Positions 8,578 to 18,559 of a stretch of 64,000 bases of DNA are shown one piece after another (position 1 is the first letter of the stretch; each line of letters opens with the position of its first letter). Both the position numbers and the translations under genes were made by a program. Below the pieces are notes generated by a model. It saw only the letters and a list, made by a program, of their open reading frames with translations, was not told the DNA's origin and made no database searches. Source of the DNA: Candidatus Vondammii sp. HM_W22 (GTDB lineage: Bacteria; Pseudomonadota; Gammaproteobacteria; Chromatiales; Chromatiaceae); NCBI RefSeq assembly GCF_022530855.2, contig NZ_CP099567.1, positions 2,480,001 to 2,544,000 of the forward strand, given 5' to 3'.

Positions 8578-9884
8578 GAGGGTGTAACGATTTCCGTGTA
8601 ACTGCCCGGGTTAAATGTACTCCGCCAAGCGTTCTTCGAACTCAATCATAAATCTATTCAGTGCTGGTTTCCAATTGCGAATCGGCATGGTCCATTTTTT
8701 TGATGCTTGCTGCACCGTCAGGTACACCACTTTCATTGCCGAGTCGTCGGTCGGAAATAGCTTCCGTTTTTTAATTACCTTGTGAACCACGCTGTTCATT
8801 GACTCGATGGCATTGGTTGTATAGATTGCCCTGCGGATGTCCTCAGGGTAGCCAAACAGGGTATTAATATTGTGCCAGTGGCTACGCCACGAACGGCTGA
8901 GCTGGGGATATTTGTCGTCCCATCGGTTAGAGAAATTATCAAGTTCCAGTAGCGCTTCATCTTCGGTGACAGGCTTATATATTTTCTTCAGGTCTGCCGT
9001 CACTGCCTTGTAGTCTTTCCAGGGCACATACTTCATCGAGTTGCGCACCATGTAAACAATACAAAGCTGGATCTGAGTCTCGGGAAACGCTGTATCGATT
9101 GCGTCTGGAAAGCCCTTCAGGCCATCGACACAGGCTATCAGTATATCCTTCACGCCGCGATTCTGGAGCTCTGTGAGTACATTGAGCCAGAACTTGGCAC
9201 CCTCATTCTCTGACAGCCAGAGCCCCAACAATTCCTTGTGGCCCTCCATGTTCACGCCCAGTGCCAGATAAATTGCCTTATTGATCACTTTCTTATCTTG
9301 CCGGATTTTTACGACAATACAATCCAGGTAAATAATGGGATAGACCGCATCCAGTGGCCTAGATGGCCATTCAATCACTTGTTCAATAACAGCGTCAGTC
9401 ACTTTGGAAATCAAGGTGGCGGAAACATCAGCACCGTACATTTCTTTAACGGTCGTGACGATTTCTCGTGTTGTCATGCCCTGGGCATACAAGAAAATAA
9501 TCTTGTTGTCCATGGAAGTAAATCGACGCGGGTGTTTTTTAACGAGCTTGGGCTCGAAACTCCCAGCTCTGTCGCGTGGTGTATCGAGCTCGAACTGGCC
9601 AGCTTCCGTTCGGTTAGTCTTACTGGCATAGCCGTTGCGGTTATTGGCAGCTGCGGACTGCTCGTGCCTTTCAAAGCCAAGATGATCATCTAACTCAGCG
9701 TTCAGTGCCGCTTCGATCGTAATCTTGGTTAGCATCTGCTGGAAGTCTTTGTGGTCGTCTTCCGTCTTGATATTTTTAGCGGCCGCATGAGCGATCGCCT
9801 GTAGTTCTTTCTTGTTCATAGTGCTTATCCTCACCCTTGTCTGGGTTTAATAATAGGCAGTTACACAGAATTCAGGACACCCTC
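8578..9884 (-). mobile_element. IS256-family element, copy A (intact transposase)
   Basis: 1307 bases between the ends GAGGGTGTAACGATTTCCGTGTAACTGCC-like (from 8578) and its inverted partner ..GGCAGTTACACAGAATTCAGGACACCCTC (to 9884). The innermost GTGTAACTGCC is shared with three other copies in the window (B, C, D). No clear 8-base target duplication is seen (caaaaagc / tatcggaa). It has inserted into, and removed the 3' part of, an IS1595-type transposase gene on its right. It is the only copy of this type with an open transposase. Confidence 0.85.
8611..9819 (-). CDS. IS256-family (mutator type) transposase
   Basis: 402-residue DDE transposase. The catalytic acidic residues lie in the conserved settings YLDCIVVKIRQD, IACVDGLKGFPDAI and TTNAIESMNS, which are the family hallmarks; the N-terminal part has the MTTREIV..MYG.DVSATLISKVTD DNA-binding segment. 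ATG 9819 is chosen over an upstream GTG (9834) because a GAGG ribosome-binding sequence lies about 9 bases before it. Length is normal for the family and no internal stop occurs, so this copy may be active and could act on the defective copies at 20018, 45988 and 52571. Confidence 0.93.
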   Translation of the reverse strand: MNKKELQAIAHAAAKNIKTEDDHKDFQQMLTKITIEAALNAELDDHLGFERHEQSAAANNRNGYASKTNRTEAGQFELDTPRDRAGSFEPKLVKKHPRRFTSMDNKIIFLYAQGMTTREIVTTVKEMYGADVSATLISKVTDAVIEQVIEWPSRPLDAVYPIIYLDCIVVKIRQDKKVINKAIYLALGVNMEGHKELLGLWLSENEGAKFWLNVLTELQNRGVKDILIACVDGLKGFPDAIDTAFPETQIQLCIVYMVRNSMKYVPWKDYKAVTADLKKIYKPVTEDEALLELDNFSNRWDDKYPQLSRSWRSHWHNINTLFGYPEDIRRAIYTTNAIESMNSVVHKVIKKRKLFPTDDSAMKVVYLTVQQASKKWTMPIRNWKPALNRFMIEFEERLAEYI

Positions 9885-10522
9885 TATCGGAAAGAACAGT
9901 GCTGCCAGCACACAGACTGGATCTGGCATATCGAGCGATCTCCGCACTCTGAAAACCGCGGAGCCGACGCAGTTGGATCTTCATTGGCCCGCCGTCCTGC
10001 GTCGTCTCAACAGCTGCCACGAAAGGGATTTTATTACGAGACCCTCGCCCACGCTTTCTCGCTTTCTCGGTTCCTCACCACCAATACAGGCATCATCCAT
10101 CTCGATGCGACCAGCCAGTTTTTTTGACTCTGACGTTCCATCATCACCTGCATCAGTTTGTGCTTGAGCTTCCAGGCTGTATTGTAGTTCACACCAATTT
10201 CACGGGACAGTTGCAAGGCAGAAGTACTCTTTTTACGCTGAGTCAACAAATAGATGGCCAGAAACCACTTCTTCAACGGCAGCTTGGTGCCGTGAAAGAT
10301 GGTGCCAGCAGTCAGGGAGCTTTGGTGGTGGCATTTGTGGCACTGATATACCTTACGGCTTTTGAGTTCACAACCTGTTGTGTTGCCACACTCAGGACAT
10401 ATATATCCGGTAGGCCAACGCAGTTGGTACAATGCTTGTTGGCATTACTCTTCAGAACCATGTTTTTCAATAAATTCGTGCAAACCAAAACCTTTTTGAA
10501 ACTGCACTGTATTTTTCGGCAT
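9885..10522 (-). pseudogene. IS1595-family transposase remnant
   Basis: Begins at ATG 10522 with MPKNTVQFQKGFGLHEFIEK and is cut by a TAA stop where relatives have Gln (..GSEE-stop-CQQALYQLRWP). It then runs through the zinc-ribbon (CPECGNTTG.. CHKCHHQ) and the helix region SALQLSREIGVNYNTAWKLK. After EMDDACIGG the frame shifts again, continuing KRGRGSRNKIPFVAAVETTQ and ..GFQSAEIARYA until VLSD, where the sequence stops at the IS256 boundary. The remaining catalytic part is absent on the other side of that IS256 copy. Three lesions plus truncation make it non-functional. Confidence 0.8.
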
Positions 10523-10701
10523 GATAGAAACCCCTCTGTGTTCAGTGGCTTCTATTATGCAATGACCACTGGCTCAATAGCTGAGCCTGGCAGGTAATCA
10601 GGTATTTTTATACCCCAATGACTTGCACTGCAGATTGGACGGAATGGCAAATGGCTTTTGACCGGTTAAGAAAACAGTGAAAACAATCGGTAAATCGGTT
10701 G

Positions 10702-12246
10702 TTATCTTTTTTTCCAGATGCGCCACCTGGCGTGTAGAAGAGTGAAAAAAAGCAGCAACAATGCAAATGAGACAACAAGCCAATTGCCAACCACGGCATA
10801 GGGCGTGCTGCCCGACATTGGAATGATTTCACCACTGAGCACATGCTGTTCAAAGGCCGGAGATTGGGCCAGCAATTCACCCTGAGGACCAATCAAGGCG
10901 GAAATCCCAGTATTGGTGGATCTCAGCATATAGCGCCCCGTCTCCAGCGACCGCATCCGGGCAATCTCCAGATGTTGGGGGGGTGCTAGGGAGTCGCCGA
11001 ACCAGGCATCGTTGCTGGCATTGATCAGGAAGGCTGCCTGAGGCATGGCCTGGATCACCTCTTCACCAAACACATCTTCATAGCAGACGGAAATACCGGC
11101 AGGATAACCCACCACCTGTAACAAGGGTCTCTCTTTCTCCCCTGGAGTGAAATCCGACATGGGTATCTGCAACCAATCAATCAGTGGACGCAGCAGAAAT
11201 TTCAGCGGCATAAACTCGCCAAAGGGAACAAGATGGCGCTTGTAGTAACTATCCCTGATCGCGCCAAGGCTTATCATGGCGTTGTAAAACTGACCGCTCT
11301 CCGAATTCCAGACCGGGATACCGATAAGTAACTCACTACCCTGCTCCACCGCCTCTGTGGAGAGTGGCTGTAACAGCGATTCTTCGATCAAGTGTGCAAA
11401 AGCGGGCACGGCCGTCTCCGGCCAGATAATAAGATCGCTCTCCCAGTTCGCCCGGGTCAGATCTGTGTAAAGTTTCAGCGTAGCTCTCCGGTTCTCGGGT
11501 CTCCACTTCGCCTCCTGCTCGATGTTGGCCTGAATCATACTGATTTTGATCGGCTCACCGGCAGGTCGAGTCCACTGGACATCTTTCAGTGGTATAGCCA
11601 CGCCCCAGATCAGCAGCAGCACCGCAAAAGCGATCGCCTTGTGATAGCCTTTGCCCTTGAACAGCAGTACCAGAAAAGCGGCACTCAACAGCAACATCCA
11701 ACTTACGCCGTAGACACCGGCCAGTGGTGCGTAGCCCGCCAGGGGAGAATTGATCTGTGAATATCCCAATACCAGCCAGGGAAAACCGGTGAAGAGCCAG
11801 CCACGCAGCCATTCACCAATAACCCAGAACAGTGGGAAAAACAGCACCAGTGCAAGAGCCGGCCCATATCGTTTGGCCATGTAACCCGCGCACCAGCCCA
11901 CCAACCCATAGAGGAGAGCGACAGAAACCACAAACAACAGGGTAATAAAAATAGCCAGCAGCGTACCGACATTACCAAACTTGTCGATGCTGATATGCAT
12001 CCAGAATACGCCGAAGCCCAGCAGTCCGGAGCCGTAGGCCCAGCCGAGAAAAAATGCCTGCCTGGGAGACGCATAAAGCCAGAGAAAAAACAGCAACGCG
12101 GGCCCCGACAGTGCTAGGAGATGGAGAGAGAATGGCGCAAACGAGGCGACCGTCATGGCACCTGAGACAAAGGCTATCAGCAGCAACCAACCACCCTGAA
12201 GAGAGTGGAGTCGGCGCTGCGGTTGTTCGAAGTCAGTTTGCAACAT
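10702..12246 (-). CDS. lnt: Apolipoprotein N-acyltransferase
   Basis: Lnt adds the third acyl chain to the N-terminal cysteine of lipoproteins at the periplasmic face of the inner membrane. The 514 residues comprise about seven membrane segments in the first 220 residues and a carbon-nitrogen hydrolase domain from about 232. The catalytic triad is readable: Glu277 in IIWPETAVPAF, Lys336 in YYKRHLVPFGEF and Cys388 in GISVCYEDVFGE. The start codon overlaps the end of corC by 14 bases. It is the last gene of the miaB-ybeZ-ybeY-corC-lnt operon, whose order is standard in gammaproteobacteria. Downstream is the IS1595/IS256 cluster. Confidence 0.96.
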   Translation of the reverse strand: MLQTDFEQPQRRLHSLQGGWLLLIAFVSGAMTVASFAPFSLHLLALSGPALLFFLWLYASPRQAFFLGWAYGSGLLGFGVFWMHISIDKFGNVGTLLAIFITLLFVVSVALLYGLVGWCAGYMAKRYGPALALVLFFPLFWVIGEWLRGWLFTGFPWLVLGYSQINSPLAGYAPLAGVYGVSWMLLLSAAFLVLLFKGKGYHKAIAFAVLLLIWGVAIPLKDVQWTRPAGEPIKISMIQANIEQEAKWRPENRRATLKLYTDLTRANWESDLIIWPETAVPAFAHLIEESLLQPLSTEAVEQGSELLIGIPVWNSESGQFYNAMISLGAIRDSYYKRHLVPFGEFMPLKFLLRPLIDWLQIPMSDFTPGEKERPLLQVVGYPAGISVCYEDVFGEEVIQAMPQAAFLINASNDAWFGDSLAPPQHLEIARMRSLETGRYMLRSTNTGISALIGPQGELLAQSPAFEQHVLSGEIIPMSGSTPYAVVGNWLVVSFALLLLFFTLLHARWRIWKKR

Positions 12247-13063
12247 CCTCAGCCGTTGGAAGCAGCCTGATACTCAGCAGGTGAACACGCCGACTGTCGG
12301 CTCGCAGCACTTTAAACCTGAACTGTTTGATATCCACCTTCTCGCCACGTTTTGGCTGATGCCCCAGGGCATGAGTCACCAGGCCGGCAATGGTGTCGAA
12401 TTCAGCATCGGAGAGATCGCAGCCAAAATAGTTATTGAACTCTTCGATAGGAGTGAAGGCTTTGGCGGTAAACTCCCGCTCACCCCGTTTGAGAATGGTG
12501 GTTCCTTCGTGGAAGTCATGCTCATCCTCTATTTCACCGACAATCTGCTCCAGCACATCCTCAATGGTAACGAAGCCCGCAGCAGCGCCAAATTCATCAA
12601 CCACAATAGCCATGTGATTGCGGTTGGCACGAAATTCATTCAGCAGTACGTTCAGGCGCTTGCTTTCGGGAACAAAGACAGCCGCACGCAACAGGTCCAG
12701 TATGTCGAAACGGCGACGCCCTTTTGTGCAGTAGGCCAGCAGATCTTTTGCCAGCAAAATACCCATCACCTCGCCACGATCATCGCCAATGACCGGAAAG
12801 CGGGAATGGGAGGATTCTATCGCAACAGGCAATATCCGCTCCAATGGGTCGTCATGCTCTATCACCACCATGTTGGCACGGGGGATCATGATATCCCGGA
12901 CCCTCAGCTCGGAAACCTGCAGTACACCCTCCATCATGGAGAGGGCTTCGGTGTCCATCAACGCCCTCTGCTTGGCGTCCCGCAGCAGCGCTATCAACTG
13001 ATCCTTGTTTTCCGGGGGCATGCAAAATATCTGTTGCAGCTTTTTCAGCCAAGTATTACTCAT
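12233..13063 (-). CDS. corC: CorC/HlyC-type CBS-domain transporter-associated protein
   Basis: 276-residue soluble protein of the CorC (YbeX) family. It has a short N-terminal lead, two CBS domains (about 65-190, starting RVRDIMIPRANMVVIE and containing GEVMGILLAKDLL and VDEFGAAAGFVTIEDVLEQIVGEIEDEHD) and a C-terminal CorC_HlyC transporter-associated domain (about 205-275). In Escherichia coli the family is linked to Mg/Co efflux and to ribosome-related phenotypes; which applies here is not shown. It lies 9 bases after ybeY and overlaps lnt, in the conserved order. Confidence 0.93.
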   Translation of the reverse strand: MSNTWLKKLQQIFCMPPENKDQLIALLRDAKQRALMDTEALSMMEGVLQVSELRVRDIMIPRANMVVIEHDDPLERILPVAIESSHSRFPVIGDDRGEVMGILLAKDLLAYCTKGRRRFDILDLLRAAVFVPESKRLNVLLNEFRANRNHMAIVVDEFGAAAGFVTIEDVLEQIVGEIEDEHDFHEGTTILKRGEREFTAKAFTPIEEFNNYFGCDLSDAEFDTIAGLVTHALGHQPKRGEKVDIKQFRFKVLRADSRRVHLLSIRLLPTAEDVAN

Positions 13064-13072
13064 CTCTTCTTT

Positions 13073-13525
13073 TCAGCCTGAATAGGGGTCCGGAAAACAC
13101 AAACGGGAGAGGATCTCCACCTCCAGACATTCCATCTCATCGGCTTCCTTTTCATTCTGGTGGTCGTGGCCCTGAAGATGTAGCGCGCCATGAATCACCA
13201 TGTGCGCCCAGTGGGCCTCGACACTCTTCTTCTGGGCAGAAGCTTCAGCCACCACCACCGGGGCGCAAATCACCAGATCTCCCAGCAGATCACTCTCCAA
13301 CACTTGAGGGGCTTCAAAGGGGAAAGAGAGCACATTGGTCGGTCGGGCTTTACCCCGATACTCCCGATTGAGATCGCGACTCTCATCTTCATCCACTATT
13401 CTGATCACCAACTCCACCTGTTGATGGCGACTGTTCAGTGCAGCTTCTGTCCACTCCCGGAGTTTATCATCAGCCGGGAGATCGGCAGACCGGCTTTCCC
13501 GCTGGATCTCCAACTGCAACGTCAT
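13073..13525 (-). CDS. ybeY: Endoribonuclease YbeY
   Basis: YbeY is a single-strand-specific metallo-endoribonuclease needed for 16S rRNA 3' end maturation and ribosome quality control. The 150-residue protein shows the zinc-binding motif H-x3-H-x5-H as HGALHLQGHDH, with His112, His116 and His122. The REYRGKARPTNVLSFPFE segment (about 55-72) is also diagnostic. Its ATG overlaps the stop of the upstream ybeZ by one base. That ybeZ is broken, so ybeY now depends on its own initiation or on ribosomes terminating early in ybeZ. Confidence 0.95.
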   Translation of the reverse strand: MTLQLEIQRESRSADLPADDKLREWTEAALNSRHQQVELVIRIVDEDESRDLNREYRGKARPTNVLSFPFEAPQVLESDLLGDLVICAPVVVAEASAQKKSVEAHWAHMVIHGALHLQGHDHQNEKEADEMECLEVEILSRLCFPDPYSG

Positions 13526-14467
13526 CAGGACTCCTTTTGGTCACCGAATGACTCGTAGGCATTGATAGTTTTCTGCACCAGGGAGTGACGCACAATATCC
13601 CGTACGCTGAAGAAGGTAAGACTGATTCCGTCCATCTGGCTCAGCACATCGGTAGCCTGATGCAACCCTGAAAGCTGGCCGCGGGGAAGATCCACCTGAG
13701 TCACATCGCCGGTAATCACGACTGTAGAACCAAACCCGATGCGGGTGAAGAACATCTTCATCTGCTCCGGCGTGATATTCTGGGCCTCGTACAGAATAAT
13801 AAATGAGTCGTTCAGGGTACGCCCACGCATATAGACCAATGGAGCCACTTCGATGACATTCCGCTCAATCAGCTTGGCTACCCGTTCAAAACCCAGCATC
13901 TCAATAGAGGGCATCGTACAACGACCGATGGTAGGGGTTGATTTTCTGGGCCAGATCCCCTGGCAGAAACCCCAGTTTTTCACCCGCCTCCACGGCTAGC
14001 CGGACCTGATCCCGGTCCAGAGCATCCACGACACAAGCTACTGCAAAGTATGTCTTGCCGGTGCCCGCCAGCCCCACGCCAAAATTGATATCATGAGTGA
14101 CTATTTTATGCAGGTACTCCTGCTGATTGATGCCACGGGGGCGTACCAATCCGCGCCCCTGGTGATCGGCATCATCTCTCAACAGCGCCCCAATGCCTGA
14201 CTCGTGAAGAAACAGATATATCTTTTCAGAGGCGAGCACCTCATCCTTGGTTGCAGCGTACAGACTTTGCAACACCTCGCCACTGGCCCGCACTGATTCG
14301 GCTTCACCGATCAGATGAAAATGAGAACCCCGGTAGTTGATCTCGATGCCCAGGCGCCGCTCAATCTGTTTCAGGTGCTCATCCAACTGGCCGCAGAAAT
14401 TGGCCTGTCGATGGTTGTCTTCCAGAGCGAGGGTAAGATCAAGGGAGCGTGGCTGGTCAGACATCAT
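13525..14467 (-). pseudogene. ybeZ: PhoH-like ATPase YbeZ, frameshifted and motif-damaged
   Basis: YbeZ is a P-loop ATPase that partners YbeY. The first frame (14467 to about 13901) has the N-terminal domain (LKQIERRLGIEINYRG) and the Walker A GLAGTGKTYFA. Three defects appear. First, between DQVR and AVEAGEKLGFLPGD about six residues that relatives have (RIVLVRP-like) are missing. Second, an extra T after LYDALY shifts the frame, ending it at about 13901. Third, in the downstream frame the Walker B reads FIILYEAQN where the family has FIILDEAQN, losing the acidic residue. The rest (EMLGFERVAKLIERNVIEVA, TGDVTQVDLPRGQ) is still clear. Several independent lesions favour true decay over one sequencing error. 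Confidence 0.85.
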
Positions 14468-14491
14468 TACACCAGAGAAAACAGAAATCAT

Positions 14492-15838
14492 TCATGAGTG
14501 TTGTGCCAAACGGGCTTCAAACAGCTCTCCCCGCAGGGAGTTTGGCAACGCCTCGGTAATTCTAACATCAATGAACTGGCCAATCAGGTTGCCAGGACCA
14601 TCAAAATTCACCACTCTGTTATTTTCCGTCCGCCCCGCCAACTGATTCGAATCCTTGCGTGAGGTGCGCTCAACCAGCACCCGCTCAACGGTACCCACCA
14701 TGCGGCGACTGATCTGCTGTGCCATTTCGTTAATCCGCTGCTGCAACCGCTCCAGACGCGCCTGTTTCACGCTGTGGGGCACATCATCCGCCATCTCTGC
14801 TGCGGGGGTACCTGGCCGTTGGCTGTAGATAAAGCTGAACGAGTGATCAAAGCCAACGGTTTCAATCAGCTCCATCGTGCGTTCAAAATCGCCTTCACTC
14901 TCACCGGGGAAGCCGATGATAAAATCGGATGACAAGCTGATATCAGGGCGCAACTCGCGCAGACGCCGAATCCTGGCCTTATAGTCAAAAGCAGTGTGTC
15001 CCCGCTTCATCAGCCCCAGAATACGGTCAGAACCGCTCTGCACCGGCAGATGCAGGTGATTCACCAGCTCCGGCACCTCGCCATAGACATCGATCAACCG
15101 ATCAGAGAACTGCACCGGGTGGGAGGTGGTGAAGCGGATGCGGTCAATCCCGTCGACGGCCGCCACATACGGAATCAGCAGGGCAAGATCCGCAATCTCT
15201 CCGTCGTGCATGGGACCACGATAAGCGTTGACGTTCTGCCCCAGCAGATTGATTTCCCGCACACCCTGCCCTGCCAGGGAAGCCACTTCGGCAATAACAT
15301 CGTCAAATGGGCGGCTGATCTCTTCTCCACGGGTATAGGGCACGACACAGAAAGTACAATACTTGGAACACCCCTCCATGATGGAGACAAAGGCGGTCGG
15401 ACCTTCAGAACGCGGTTCCGGCAGGCGGTCAAATTTTTCAATTTCAGGAAAGGAGATATCCACTACCGGCTGATGCTCCCGGCGGACACTGTCCAGCATC
15501 TCCGGCAGACGATGCAGGGTCTGCGGACCAAACACCAGATCAACATACGGGGCACGTTGGCGAATGGCATCCCCTTCCTGACTGGCAACACATCCACCGA
15601 CCCCGATAACCAACTCAGGACGCTTCTCTTTCCAGGTACGCCAGCGCCCCAACTGGGAGAACACCTTCTCCTGCGCCTTCTCTCTGATAGAGCAGGTATT
15701 GAGCAGCAGGAGATCAGCCTCTTCCGGATGATCGGTCAATTCAAAGCCATGAGATTCATTGAGCAGATCCGACATCTTTGCAGAGTCGTACTCATTCATC
15801 TGACAGCCAAAAGTTTTAATATAAAGTTTGCCGTACAT
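14492..15838 (-). CDS. miaB: tRNA-2-methylthio-N6-dimethylallyladenosine synthase MiaB
   Basis: Radical SAM methylthiotransferase that converts i6A37 to ms2i6A37 in tRNAs reading UNN codons. From the ATG at 15838 the protein has 448 residues. The N-terminal UPF0004 domain has the auxiliary cluster cysteines Cys12 ([12 protein letters not shown]), Cys49 ([11 protein letters not shown]) and Cys83 ([10 protein letters not shown]). The SAM cluster is C-x3-C-x2-C at Cys157, Cys161 and Cys164 ([18 protein letters not shown]). A TRAM domain closes the protein ([14 protein letters not shown]..). A TTG seven codons upstream is an alternative start. First gene of the operon running to lnt. Confidence 0.96.
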   Translation of the reverse strand: MYGKLYIKTFGCQMNEYDSAKMSDLLNESHGFELTDHPEEADLLLLNTCSIREKAQEKVFSQLGRWRTWKEKRPELVIGVGGCVASQEGDAIRQRAPYVDLVFGPQTLHRLPEMLDSVRREHQPVVDISFPEIEKFDRLPEPRSEGPTAFVSIMEGCSKYCTFCVVPYTRGEEISRPFDDVIAEVASLAGQGVREINLLGQNVNAYRGPMHDGEIADLALLIPYVAAVDGIDRIRFTTSHPVQFSDRLIDVYGEVPELVNHLHLPVQSGSDRILGLMKRGHTAFDYKARIRRLRELRPDISLSSDFIIGFPGESEGDFERTMELIETVGFDHSFSFIYSQRPGTPAAEMADDVPHSVKQARLERLQQRINEMAQQISRRMVGTVERVLVERTSRKDSNQLAGRTENNRVVNFDGPGNLIGQFIDVRITEALPNSLRGELFEARLAQHS

Positions 15839-16101
15839 GGACGATATGGAAATTGCCAAAAGGCGCAGTAGCCTACATTCTATATTAGCTCTTTTCCAGC
15901 AATCTTTGAGCTTACTGGGAATTTATCTGGTGGATTCAAGTTGTAAGTGCATCATCTGTGCTCTTCAGAAAGAGGATGTATTCAGCTCCAAAGTGCATCA
16001 CCTGGATGACTAAAACAAAGATGATCTGAATGCTTGGTAAAATGAGGTTGTGAAGTCTCATTTACACAGTGAGAAGCACAAATCATGTCATATCATCATA
16101 T

Positions 16102-16939
16102 GGAAACCTCTAAAAACCTTCCCAAATCAGCGATAAGCTAGTAACCAATTCAACCAACCATTGATAAAAGCCATGCAACCAAGTTTTTTTGATCATCAAG
16201 ACCAACTTGAACTCCTTGAGCAATTGGGAGACCCGCTGCCAAAGCTGGAAAAGACCGTAGACTAGAAGGCTTTTCGGGTATTGTTGGCTCAGTTTGTAAA
16301 AACAGTGATCCCGGTAAAGGTGGGCGTCCACCTTACAATGCGGTACTGATGTTCAGTGATAACAAACCCCGCCAGAAGGATGTTGAAACCCACTGGACCA
16401 TGAAGCATGGCGAAACCCACTATGGGTACAAAAGCCACATCAGCATAAACCGGAAGCACAAGGTCATTCGCAAGTACGCCATCACATCAGCTGAAGTTCA
16501 TGATAGCCAGATCTTCAAGGAACTGCTGGATGAGAACAACAATAATGGCAGTATCTGAGCCAATTCTGCTTACCGCAGTATAAAATGGGAAGCCGCTTTA
16601 CCGGGGTGCGCATTACCGCAGTCACATTCATCGCAAATCGACACGCAAACGCCCTTTGAATGAACGGGAGCAAGAGGCAAACCGAAAACGATCAAGAGTT
16701 CGGGCTCGAGTTGAGCACGTGTTTGCCCAGCAGGCCAATCAACTAGTGCGTAGCATCGGGCAAGCCAGCGTCGGCGTGAAGGTTGGTATGAATTTGGTGT
16801 ACAACATACGTCGATTGGTGTGGCTGGCCGGATGAAGCGAGGTATAGATATGGATGTTGCCAAAAAAACGAGTGTGAAGATGCCGGACTCTCCTGATTTG
16901 CTAGAGACTATCGGACTTTGTTAGGTTTTTAGAGGTTCC
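16102..16939 (+). mobile_element. IS5-family element, internally deleted
   Basis: Both ends are present: GGAAACCTCTAAAAACC at 16102 and its inverted partner ..GGTTTTTAGAGGTTCC ending 16939. The transposase starts at about 16168 (MQPSFFDHQDQLELLEQLGD), hits a TAG at about 16262, and is then fused across a deletion of roughly 100 codons (..AVLMF joined to SDNKPRQKDVE) to the segment HWTMKHGETHYGYKSHISIN and finally the VEHVFAQQANQLV C-terminal part. At 838 bases with ends intact and no usable transposase it could only move in trans. Confidence 0.8.
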
Positions 16940-17198
16940 TTATTAATATTCTACAGCGCGTCCATCTGGCAACCCGATGGCCCTACGAAATGCTGAAGAT
17001 AAGGATCTTCACTGGATTATGAAGAATAGTCTCTAAAAATTCTTGTTTTCTGATCAAGTATCCAATATAGTGCCGGCATTGCAGTGTTCTTGTAGTTTTT
17101 CGGCAGCTCCTTCGTAGTTCGTGGCAGATTCTTCCGTAACCGCTCGACAAGCGTCTGCATATACATCAAGTTCAATTATATATTTTAAGGTAACCGGT

Positions 17199-17402
17199 AT
17201 GGCTACAGGTACAGTTAAGTGGTTCAGTGACGAAAAAGGCTTCGGCTTCATCACACCTTCCGATGGCACTAAGGACGTATTCGTTCATCACAGTGCTATC
17301 CAGGGTAATGGCTTCAAGTCATTGGCTGAAGGACAGACAGTATCCTTCGACGTTGAGCAGGGTCAGAAAGGCCCCAGCGCAACTAACGTCGTACCTCAGT
17401 AA
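17199..17402 (+). CDS. Cold-shock protein (CspA family)
   Basis: 67-residue single cold-shock domain that binds single-stranded RNA/DNA and melts RNA structure. RNP1 is KGFGFI (about 16-21) and RNP2 is VFVHH (about 30-34); the start [20 protein letters not shown] is typical. ATG 17199 is preceded by AAGG at 17187-17190 with 8-base spacing. The region from about 17040 has no other gene and could hold a long leader as in cspA genes, but I see no certain cold-box. A strong terminator follows at 17433. The gene sits alone between two IS5 remnants. Confidence 0.95.
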   Translation: MATGTVKWFSDEKGFGFITPSDGTKDVFVHHSAIQGNGFKSLAEGQTVSFDVEQGQKGPSATNVVPQ

Positions 17403-17432
17403 ATCTGAGCTCCAGGTATTAACCACCCGAGG

Positions 17433-17462
17433 AAAAGCCCCGCTATATAGCGGGGCTTTTTT
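17433..17462 (+). terminator. Rho-independent terminator after the cold-shock gene
   Basis: AAAAGCCCCGC-TATA-GCGGGGCTTTTTT: a seven-pair GC-rich stem (GCCCCGC/GCGGGGC) with a TATATA-type loop, flanked by A and T runs, 30 bases after the csp stop codon. Reads as a terminator on the plus strand; the A run also permits function on the other strand. Confidence 0.9.
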
Positions 17463-17563
17463 GTCTCCACTCTGCCAACGTCCTCACTGAGTCTGGTTCG
17501 TGTATGCACCTTCCCACCAAGATAGCGAAGTAAGGGCTTACAATATAGGACAATTCGGCTTAA

Positions 17564-18554
17564 GGAACCTCTAAAAACCTAACAAAGTCCGATAGTCTCT
17601 AGCAAATATGGAAAGCCCGGACTCTTGATCGTTTTCGATTTGCCTCTTGCTCCCGTTCATTCAAAGGGCATTTGCGTATCGACTTGCAATGAATATGACG
17701 GCGGTAATGCGCCCCCCCCTCGGTAAAATGATGTCCTGTTCTACACGGCGGTAAGCAGAATCAGCCCAGACGCTCCCATTACTCTTGTTCTCATCCAGCC
17801 GTTCCTCAAAGACTTGGCTATCATGAACTTCAGCTGATGTGATGGCGTACTTGCGAATGACCTTGTGCTTCCGGTTTATGCTGATGTGGCTTTTGTACTC
17901 ATAGTGGGTTTCGCCATACTTCATGGTCCAGTGGGCTTCAACATTCTTCTGGTGGCGTTTGTTATCACTCCATGTCTCAGGGCTGCCCCCATTTTTGATT
18001 TGCCTATTTTCCTCTCGCGTATTGCGTTGCCTGGGTACTGGAGCGATAGCGGCATCTACAATCTGTCCCTTGCGAGCACTGAAGCCTGCTGCATCAATCT
18101 GGATCAACAGCTCTGAAAAAAGTTTATCAACAAGGCCCCGTTCTTTCAGGTGCCCACGATACACCCAAACCGCTTTGGCATCGGGTACCTTACCCTTCCC
18201 GGGCTCAGCCCAAGAAAACGACAAAAGCTATAGCGATCCCGAATTTGGAACCCTGTTTGATCATCGGGAAAATTGAATAAATGCTGTAGGACCAATACCT
18301 TGAACATCAGTACCACATCGTAAAGTGGACGCCCGCCTTTACAGGGACCACTGTTTTTATAAACTGAGCCCAACAATACCCGAAAAGCCTTCTAGTCTAC
18401 GGTCTTTTCCAGCCTTGGCAGCGGGACTCCCAATTGCTCAAGAAGTTCAAGCTGGTCTTGATGATCAAAAAACTCGGTTGCATGGCTTTCATCAATGGTT
18501 GGTTGAGTTGGTTACTACTTTATCGCCGATTTTGGAAGATTCTTAGAGACTCCC
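17564..18554 (-). mobile_element. IS5-family element, degraded, with TTAA duplication
   Basis: 991 bases from GGAACCTCTAAAAACC (17564) to ..TCTTAGAGACTCCC (18554), flanked on both sides by TTAA (17560-17563 and 18555-18558), a typical YTAR target duplication. The transposase gene inside is frameshifted and has lost its C-terminal end by an internal deletion. The right-hand insertion point is next to a truncated gene remnant (18560-18794). Confidence 0.85.
17661..18483 (-). pseudogene. IS5-family transposase, frameshifted
   Basis: Starts at ATG 18483 (MQPSFLIIKTS-type) but the frame breaks at once and again near 18200. The readable pieces are LLGSVYKNSG..GGRPLYDVVLMFKVLVLQH and DRYSFCRFLGL, then KVPDAKAVWVYRGHLKERGL, FSARKGQIVDAAIAPVPRQR and HWTMKYGETHYEYKSHISIN (DDE-type IS5 core). 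After RYANAL the sequence jumps to the element end, so the RARVEHVFAQQ part is deleted. Not functional. Confidence 0.8.
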
Positions 18555-18559
18555 TTAAG

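Noticed and set aside
12281-13081. 266-codon plus-strand frame opposite corC
   Set aside because: Antisense shadow of corC, which is unmistakable on the other strand.
14996-15871. Long 291-codon plus-strand frame opposite miaB
   Set aside because: Shadow of the high-GC miaB coding sequence; the minus strand carries all MiaB motifs.
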